17,746 nt of DNA, taken from contig JAEZBR010000059.1 in NCBI GenBank assembly GCA_023426935.1, positions 1 through 17,746 of the forward strand. Direction: 5' to 3'. Position numbers and translations under genes: made by a program. Below, piece by piece: positions 13,479 to 17,746 of the stretch. Within the stretch, counting starts at the first letter, position 1. Every line of letters begins with the position of its first letter. The DNA is from Bacillota bacterium. Its GTDB lineage: Bacteria; Bacillota_I; Bacilli_A; Erysipelotrichales; Erysipelotrichaceae. The notes under the pieces are model-generated. The model was not told the DNA's origin and did no database searches. It worked only from the letters and a program-made list of their open reading frames with translations.

Positions 13479-14006
13479 TTACTCCTTATCTAAAGCTTCC
13501 AATACTTCATTGGATACTTTCCGCATCATCGTATTTTTAGATAATTCAAGTAACGATTCAATCTGTTTTAATCCTTCATAATATCCTTGGCGTTCTAACG
13601 GGTTAGAAAAGCCTTTAAGTTTCAACTGGCTTCCTCTTTGACCGCACATAATCAATTCCTGGGCAATCATTTTATCGACAATCGAAAGATTATTTTTATT
13701 CAAATCGACCTTTCCGATATAACGGTCGAAGGCTTCTTCAAAACCATTCTTATATGATTTAGAAAGGTGTTGGTTATATTGAACCGAATCTAAAGACTGC
13801 TGAAAATAACTATACCGGGAATCGACACTCTCAGAAGGATGTTTAAAGGTTGGCGTCTCGACCTTCTTGCTTTCCTTAGCAAACTTGGTCAAATCATCAA
13901 CCTGAGCATCCTTAGCCATTCGGTCGAATTCATTCATCGGCGTGGAATCCATCTTCCCCTTGGCAACATCATCCAACATTTCGTCAACAGTTCGCTTATC
14001 GTCCAT
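13479..14006 (-). CDS. Conserved-looking cytosolic protein of unknown function in the xpaC/telA operon
   Basis: About 175 residues, charged and soluble, with no signal or membrane segment. The N-terminal 60 residues are probably disordered and rich in Asp, Lys and Met. Residues 75-175 look alpha-helical: SRYSYFQQSLDSVQYNQHL, NGFEEAFDRYIGKVDLNKNN, IVDKMIAQELIM and GYYEGLKQIESLLEL. No family is recognised. I prefer ATG 14006 (MDDKRTVDEM) because GAAGG lies 9 bases upstream; ATG 14015 sits too close to that site, and GTG 14027 has only a poor site. The start overlaps the end of the upstream gene, and the AAA ATPase begins 2 bases after its stop. Its place directly before the ATPase suggests an adaptor or subunit, which is inference. 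Confidence 0.8.
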   Translation of the reverse strand: MDDKRTVDEMLDDVAKGKMDSTPMNEFDRMAKDAQVDDLTKFAKESKKVETPTFKHPSESVDSRYSYFQQSLDSVQYNQHLSKSYKNGFEEAFDRYIGKVDLNKNNLSIVDKMIAQELIMCGQRGSQLKLKGFSNPLERQGYYEGLKQIESLLELSKNTMMRKVSNEVLEALDKE

Positions 14007-14979
14007 CTGTGTCATCCTTCTTCCCACCTAATAATAACTTATCGTCTTCGACTAAACCATCATTCTTCAGTAACATTCCCAAAGTAGTCATGTTCGCATT
14101 TAAGTCGACTAATTCATCGGCACAGATTGTTTCGGTTATCTTCTTTAACGCCCCGTTAATTAAAATAATCGTCTTAATCAGTTTATCTTCGGATTTCTTG
14201 ATTTCCTCGGTGTTCTTCGCCGTATCCTGGAAATTCTTATATTGGTCTAAAATCCCGATCAGAATCGGTAAATAATAATGATAAACTTTCTTTAATTTTT
14301 CTTTCGTCTTCGGGAATTTCTTCTCAATCAAACTGATTTGAGTCAGATAAGAAGTAATCTGATAAAGACCATTTGAGATTTCTTCCGAAGTTATATCATT
14401 ATTCAGCGCATTGATCCGATCGATATATTCGTTCGCGCTGTCATACTCATTGGGTTTAGTTTGTTTAACCGGCTGAGCCTCTGCCGTTTCAACTTTTTCG
14501 GTTTTCTTGCTATATACTTTAGTATCGTTTACCCCCTGTTGGGAGAAGATCATTAACAGATCTAAAACATTACGGTAAAACTTACCATAGTTTCCTTTAA
14601 ACTCACTAAGATTCGCAACCTGATCATCGCCCTTATAAACCGCTAAATCGCGAATCGTCGTATATTGACCATTTGCCGGTCTTAACGTTATATCCCCGGT
14701 CACCGCAATCCGGTCATGACTTTCAAAATAATCTCTTAAAGTATTGTTAATCTTGGTCTGCTGCATACTGGTTAGATATGAATGACTATCTGCCGAAGTA
14801 TTGGTTTTAGCTTTATTAAAAACCAACGGTTTATTATTTTTCTTGGAAAAAGCTTTAATAATTGAATAAATAATTAAGATTGGTATCCCGACACTGAAAA
14901 AACCGCTAAAGAGTGCTCCGGTAGCGGAAACAAGTGAAGCGATTACAATAATGACAAAGATAAGCCCGATGAAGCCCAA
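13996..14979 (-). CDS. Long XpaC-like membrane protein with an extra N-terminal region
   Basis: The start is TTG 14979: an in-frame stop lies three codons upstream, there is no ATG in the first 70 codons, and AAAGGAAG precedes it. Residues 3-43 are two membrane helices. Residues 68-150 form an extra mixed alpha/beta region (INNTLRDYFESHDRIAVTGD, then ITLRP, TTIRDLAVYKGD, FYRNVLDLLMIF) that the shorter paralogue lacks. A Glu/Gln/Lys linker (155-178) follows. Residues 183-311 match the XpaC domain of the gene at 10713-11363: YIDRINALNNDITSEEI, VYHYYLPILIGILDQY, and the closing MTTLGMLLKNDGL. It opens the seven-gene operon and is divergent from the HerA-like gene. The last residues are acidic/basic and overlap the next gene. 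Confidence 0.85.
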   Translation of the reverse strand: MGFIGLIFVIIVIASLVSATGALFSGFFSVGIPILIIYSIIKAFSKKNNKPLVFNKAKTNTSADSHSYLTSMQQTKINNTLRDYFESHDRIAVTGDITLRPANGQYTTIRDLAVYKGDDQVANLSEFKGNYGKFYRNVLDLLMIFSQQGVNDTKVYSKKTEKVETAEAQPVKQTKPNEYDSANEYIDRINALNNDITSEEISNGLYQITSYLTQISLIEKKFPKTKEKLKKVYHYYLPILIGILDQYKNFQDTAKNTEEIKKSEDKLIKTIILINGALKKITETICADELVDLNANMTTLGMLLKNDGLVEDDKLLLGGKKDDTDGR

Positions 14980-15006
14980 AGCAAGTTACTTCCTTTCCGA
15001 TATATG

Positions 15007-15021
15007 CTTGTAAATTATAAC
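15007..15021 (-). promoter_or_regulatory. Extended -10 promoter of the xpaC/telA operon
   Basis: On the minus strand TGTTATAAT (15022-15014) is a TGn-extended -10 element. No good -35 is seen. Start of transcription is expected near 15007, giving a leader of about 28 bases to the TTG start. Confidence 0.6.
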
Positions 15022-15057
15022 ATGATTGAATTGCTGAATGCTAAAATTACTTAAGCA

Positions 15058-15073
15058 TGCTATAATTTTGCTG
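15058..15073 (+). promoter_or_regulatory. Extended -10 promoter of the HerA-like gene
   Basis: TGCTATAAT (15058-15066) is a TGn-extended -10 element, again without a good -35. It overlaps the 8-bp palindrome AGCATGCT (15054-15061). Start of transcription is expected near 15073, followed by AAGGAG (15080-15085) and the ATG at 15091. Confidence 0.6.
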
Positions 15074-15090
15074 AAAATGAAGGAGACCTT

Positions 15091-16641
15091 ATGTTAGAGA
15101 ACGGAAAAATATGGTTAGCTACCGATAATGGTGAGCATTTATGCTTATTACCTGAAATGGCGAATCGGCACGGCTTAATTGCCGGTGCGACCGGGACCGG
15201 CAAGACCACGACTTTAAAAGTCATGATTGAAGGCTTCGCGAAGGATGGCATTCCGACTTTTGTGGCCGATGTAAAGGGTGATATCGCTTCGTTATATCTA
15301 CCGGGACAGGATAATGCGAACATGCAGGAAAGAATCGCCCGGTTTGGCATCACCAATTGGCAATACCAAGGTTTCCCGATTCAACTTTGGGATATCTTCG
15401 GCAAGTATGGTTTACCGGTTAAAGCGACAGTCTCTTCGATGGGACCGGATATGTTATCGCGATTATTAAATCTAACCGATGTTCAGGAAGGCGTCCTCAG
15501 TGTCATCTTCCATATCGCCGACGATAAGGGTTTGATTTTGGATGATCTTAAAGACTTACGGGCGATGCTGCAGTATGTCAGTGATAACCGTTCTTCTTTC
15601 TCGGCTCAGTATGGCAATATTGCGGTCGCTACCGTTTCGACGATTCAAAGGATTCTGCTGCAGCTGGAAGATCAGGGCGGCGATGCTTTCTTCGGGCAAC
15701 CGCAATTAGATATCATGGATTGGTTAACGACCGATGATAAAGGTCAGGGTATGGTCAATATTCTGCATTGTGCCAAATTAATCCAAACCCCGCAGTTATA
15801 TTCGATGTTCCTATTATGGATGTTAGGCGAATTATTCAATCGCTTACCCGAAGTCGGAGATTTAGAGAAGCCAAAGATTGTTTTCTTCTTCGATGAAGCC
15901 CATTTATTATTTAAAGATACTCCCGCCGCTTTGGAAGCGAAGATTGAGCAGGTCGTTAAATTAATTCGTTCCAAAGGTGTCGGCGTTTATTTCTGTACCC
16001 AAGGTCCCAACGATATTCCGAATAATGTCTTGGCTCAGTTATCTAATCGCGTTCAACATGCGTTACGAGCTTATACCCCGGAAGATCAGAAAGCGATCAA
16101 AGCCGCGATTGATGGATTCCGACAGAATCCGGATTTAGATGCCCGCAAAGCCATCACCGAATTAAAGACCGGTGAAGCGCTAGTCTCCTTCTTACAAGCC
16201 GACGGTTCTCCTGCGATTGTCAGAAGAGGATTTATTATGCCTCCGCAATCCCAATTCGGAGCGATTGAAGATTCTTTACGGAATCAACTAATCGCTTCCA
16301 GCCCCTTAAGAAATAAGTATTCCCAAACTATCGACCGTACCTCGGCTTATGAATCTTTGCAATCTAATCCGACCGCAACAGTTAATACTACCGCCAATAC
16401 CGATAATCTTACCGAAATCGAAAAAGAAAATCTCCGCCTTGATCAGGAAGAAGCGGAGTTGAAATTGGAACAGCGGAAAGCAAAACTCGCCGCCGAGAAA
16501 GAAAAATTGAAAAACGGTTACTCGACTAAACGTAAAACCAAATCGACCGCCGATAAGATGATCGATGCAGCCTTGACCTCAGGTTCCCGAACCGTTGCGA
16601 ATAAATTAGTCCGCGGGATCTTAGGCAATCTATTTAAGTAA
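15091..16641 (+). CDS. HerA-like ATPase, DUF853 family
   Basis: A RecA-fold motor ATPase of the HerA/FtsK superclass, likely a hexameric ring. Walker A is GATGTGKTTT (32-41); the VADVKGDIASL block (58-68) is typical of DUF853. Walker B is KIVFFFDEAHLLF (262-274), and VYFCTQGPNDIPNNVLAQLSNRVQHALRAYTPEDQKA (299-335) gives the sensor and arginine region. A helical, Lys/Glu-rich coiled coil (440-475) follows, and the end RTVANKLVRGILGNLF is the conserved DUF853 tail. The length of 516 is usual. It has no membrane segment. HerA-NurA partners DNA ends in archaea, but no nuclease gene is beside it. The neighbour is the xpaC/telA/AAA operon across 111 bases of divergent promoters. Its stop abuts the stop of the vanZ-like gene. 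Confidence 0.93.
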   Translation: MLENGKIWLATDNGEHLCLLPEMANRHGLIAGATGTGKTTTLKVMIEGFAKDGIPTFVADVKGDIASLYLPGQDNANMQERIARFGITNWQYQGFPIQLWDIFGKYGLPVKATVSSMGPDMLSRLLNLTDVQEGVLSVIFHIADDKGLILDDLKDLRAMLQYVSDNRSSFSAQYGNIAVATVSTIQRILLQLEDQGGDAFFGQPQLDIMDWLTTDDKGQGMVNILHCAKLIQTPQLYSMFLLWMLGELFNRLPEVGDLEKPKIVFFFDEAHLLFKDTPAALEAKIEQVVKLIRSKGVGVYFCTQGPNDIPNNVLAQLSNRVQHALRAYTPEDQKAIKAAIDGFRQNPDLDARKAITELKTGEALVSFLQADGSPAIVRRGFIMPPQSQFGAIEDSLRNQLIASSPLRNKYSQTIDRTSAYESLQSNPTATVNTTANTDNLTEIEKENLRLDQEEAELKLEQRKAKLAAEKEKLKNGYSTKRKTKSTADKMIDAALTSGSRTVANKLVRGILGNLFK

Positions 16642-17334
16642 TTAAGAAAATGCTTTGAAAGTGATCTTATCCGATAAAGATTTGATCACTTTTATTTTGG
16701 TAAAACCAAATACCAATAACGCTCCGGCTAAATTAAGCATCAAATCATCGACATCGAAATAGCCAACCATCAAAATTCCTTGAGCTAATTCAATTGAGAT
16801 TATAAAGATTAGAACGAACCAGATGAACTTGCTGAACTTGCGAAGTTTCTTGTTTAACAACGGCGCCAAATACGCTAGCGGCATCATTAAGATAAAGTTT
16901 CCTACCAGATTCATCGCTAGTTGATTTAAGGTAATCAATTCATGTTCATATCCCTTTAAATAAATATTAATCATACTAAAAGGAATTAAATTCGTTGTTT
17001 TTCTTAACCATTCAAACATCGCACTGAATGACCATTGATTCAGACTGATGCTACGACCTAATAACGGATCGAATAAAGTAAATGTTAATAGTAAAACTAG
17101 ATATACCGCAAACATCAACCGGAAAGTATGCTTCATTAAATATTTCTGTTGTTCGCTTTCTAAACCTTTCGCTAATAACCAGGAACCTAAATAGAGAAAA
17201 AGGCAGGCGCAAAGCGTCGCCGTCAGACGAAAAACAACCCCCATCGAATAAGTCGGAGTAAGTTCTAAAATAATATAGCTTAACGTTAGAATCCCGAATA
17301 AGAGATAGAAACCGATGGCAAATCCTTTTCGCAT
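16642..17334 (-). CDS. VanZ-family membrane protein
   Basis: A 230-residue protein with about six membrane helices (7-27, 33-55, 70-89, 137-160, 168-190, 196-212). VanZ family marks are visible: NLIPFSMI (115-122), NQLAMNLVGNFILMMPL (137-153), IELAQGIL (181-188) and DVDDLMLNLAGALL (194-207). VanZ proteins are linked to low-level teicoplanin resistance in enterococci, but most family members in Bacillota have no known role. AAAGGTG precedes the ATG. It lies just downstream of the tRNA-Glu terminator, with little room for a promoter of its own. Its 3' end carries, on the opposite strand, a terminator hairpin for the HerA-like gene. Confidence 0.92.
   Translation of the reverse strand: MRKGFAIGFYLLFGILTLSYIILELTPTYSMGVVFRLTATLCACLFLYLGSWLLAKGLESEQQKYLMKHTFRLMFAVYLVLLLTFTLFDPLLGRSISLNQWSFSAMFEWLRKTTNLIPFSMINIYLKGYEHELITLNQLAMNLVGNFILMMPLAYLAPLLNKKLRKFSKFIWFVLIFIISIELAQGILMVGYFDVDDLMLNLAGALLVFGFTKIKVIKSLSDKITFKAFS
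16658..16698 (+). terminator. Terminator of the HerA-like gene, inside the vanZ-like coding sequence
   Basis: AAAGTGATC (16658-16666) pairs with GATCACTTT (16684-16692); an inner TTAT/ATAA pairing tightens the loop, and TTTTATTTT follows on the plus strand. It begins 17 bases past the HerA-like stop and is wholly within the opposing gene. The minus strand lacks a good T-tract, so it acts mainly for the plus transcript. Confidence 0.6.
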
Positions 17335-17349
17335 ATCTTCACCTTTCTA

Positions 17350-17379
17350 AAAAATAAAACCCTGATGCAACTCAGGGTT
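17350..17379 (-). terminator. Terminator of tRNA-Glu
   Basis: On the minus strand AACCCTGA (17379-17372) pairs with TCAGGGTT (17365-17358) around GTTGCA, followed by TTTATTTT. It lies 10 bases past the tRNA 3' end and 16 bases before the vanZ-like ATG. Confidence 0.85.
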
Positions 17380-17388
17380 ATACGCACA

Positions 17389-17464
17389 TGGTGACTCTAA
17401 CGAGATTCGAACTCGTGAATAACGCCGTGAAAGGGCGCCGTGTTATCCGCTTCACCATAGAGCC
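17389..17464 (-). tRNA. tRNA-Glu (anticodon UUC)
   Basis: A complete 76-base cloverleaf with encoded CCA. The acceptor GGCTCTA pairs with TAGAGTC (one G-U), then discriminator A. The anticodon stem GCGCC/GGCGT holds the loop CTTTCAC with anticodon TTC. The T-arm is ACGAG-TTCGAAT-CTCGT. It reads GAA and GAG glutamate codons. It is a single tRNA gene with its own promoter and terminator. Confidence 0.98.
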
Positions 17465-17484
17465 GTGTCGCGATGCGCTCCGAT

Positions 17485-17513
17485 ATTATAGCAAACCGAA
17501 ATACCCGCGTCAA
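17485..17513 (-). promoter_or_regulatory. tRNA-Glu promoter
   Basis: On the minus strand TTGACG (17513-17508), a 17-base spacer and TATAAT (17490-17485). Start of transcription is expected near 17478, about 14 bases before the mature tRNA 5' end. Confidence 0.88.
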
Positions 17514-17622
17514 TAATAACATTTCAATGACCCAACGTTCTGCCATGTCTAAATATATTATAACTGAAACTCAATCTGCTTAGACCAATTAGTTTTTGTT
17601 CACTAACTCTAGTTATTATAAA

Positions 17623-17675
17623 GGGGCTGTAAAGAAACCTAAGAGAATATCGAGGGCTTAGTTTACAGCCCTTTT
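17623..17675. terminator. Long hairpin with T-tract; terminator or small RNA end
   Basis: GGGCTGTAAA (17624-17633) pairs with TTTACAGCCC (17662-17671), and an inner CTAAG/CTTAG pairing lies beyond a GAAAC bulge, with a loop of about 13 bases. A T-run follows on the plus strand (17671-17676). No gene precedes it on the plus strand after the tRNA region, so what it terminates is unclear: a small RNA started around 17590-17625, or a leftward transcript from beyond the window. Confidence 0.55.
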
Positions 17676-17679
17676 TATA

Positions 17680-17718
17680 TAAAAACGGCTCGGGGAATCT
17701 AACCTGGAGCCGTTTTTG
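17680..17718. terminator. Second strong hairpin with A/T flanks, bidirectional terminator
   Basis: AAAAACGGCTC (17681-17691) pairs with GAGCCGTTTTT (17707-17717), an 11-bp stem with T-tracts usable on both strands. It comes 5 bases after the first hairpin's T-run. It could close a plus-strand transcript before the next gene, or act as an attenuator for it. Confidence 0.7.
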
Positions 17719-17719
17719 G

Positions 17720-17746
17720 TAAAATAGTCTTGTTAGGAGACCTTTT
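17720..17746 (+). promoter_or_regulatory. Possible -10 and ribosome binding site of a gene beyond the right edge
   Basis: TAAAAT (17720-17725) may be a -10 element, with no clear -35. AGGAG (17735-17739) followed by 7 bases to the edge looks like a ribosome binding site, so a start codon is expected just outside the window. Confidence 0.4.

Noticed and set aside
15060..15356. A 98-codon minus-strand open frame over the start of the HerA-like gene
   Set aside because: The plus frame carries the DUF853 motifs; the antisense frame has no ribosome binding site or recognisable pattern and covers both promoters.
15091..16641. HerA-like gene considered as part of a known HerA-based antiphage or HerA-NurA repair pair
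   Set aside because: No nuclease, SIR2, DUF4297 or NurA-like gene is adjacent, and the sequence matches the housekeeping-type DUF853 family.
17527..17583. An 18-codon plus-strand open frame in the non-coding right end
   Set aside because: No ribosome binding site, no recognisable product, and very short.

Overview
The window looks like a chromosomal segment of a low-GC Gram-positive bacterium (Bacillota). The evidence is a T-box riboswitch, strong Shine-Dalgarno sites (AAGGAG/GGAGG), sigma70-type promoters (TTGACA/TATAAT), a feoA-feoB-Cys-rich-protein iron cluster, and an xpaC-telA pair. An Erysipelotrichia-like member is possible, but the sequence alone does not prove it. I see no insertion sequence, phage gene or CRISPR array.

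Layout from left to right. (1) 1-367: a leftward T-box riboswitch with its promoter. The likely specifier is CUC (Leu), and the gene it controls lies mostly or wholly off the left edge. (2) 470-2125: a soluble hybrid histidine kinase, closed by a bidirectional terminator. (3) 2163-3136, minus: a two-gene operon of a small unknown protein and a two-repeat lipoprotein, with a palindromic operator candidate over its start site. (4) 3253-5193, minus: pepC (aminopeptidase C) and maf (nucleotide pyrophosphatase). (5) 5263-7717, plus: feoA-feoB and a 50-residue FeoB-associated Cys-rich membrane protein. Its promoter overlaps an inverted repeat resembling DtxR-family (ScaR/SloR/MtsR-type) sites, and FeoB carries a His/Asp-rich insert. 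(6) 7718-8050, minus: a TM2-domain protein with its own promoter. (7) 8104-14979, minus: a tightly coupled seven-gene operon, in transcription order an XpaC-like protein with an extra N-terminal region, an unknown 175-residue protein, a two-AAA ATPase, a second XpaC-like protein, TelA, a divergent LemA-like protein, and a TPM-domain membrane protein. (8) 15091-16641, plus: a HerA-like/DUF853 ATPase divergently transcribed from that operon. (9) 16642-17334, minus: a VanZ-family membrane protein. (10) 17389-17464, minus: tRNA-Glu(UUC) with its own promoter and terminator. (11) 17465-17746: a non-coding end with two successive strong hairpins and the leader of a gene that begins past the right edge.

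The most interesting part is 7.7-16.6 kb. Two paralogous XpaC proteins, TelA, LemA-like, TPM and TM2 are all membrane or tellurite/envelope-stress associated families. They are joined to an unusual ATPase that fuses a Clp-like AAA module lacking Walker B acids to an intact CbxX/CfxQ-like AAA module. A HerA-family motor faces the operon across two back-to-back extended -10 promoters. I infer a membrane-associated, ATP-driven stress or remodelling machine. The families are recognisable, but their joint function is not established by the sequence.
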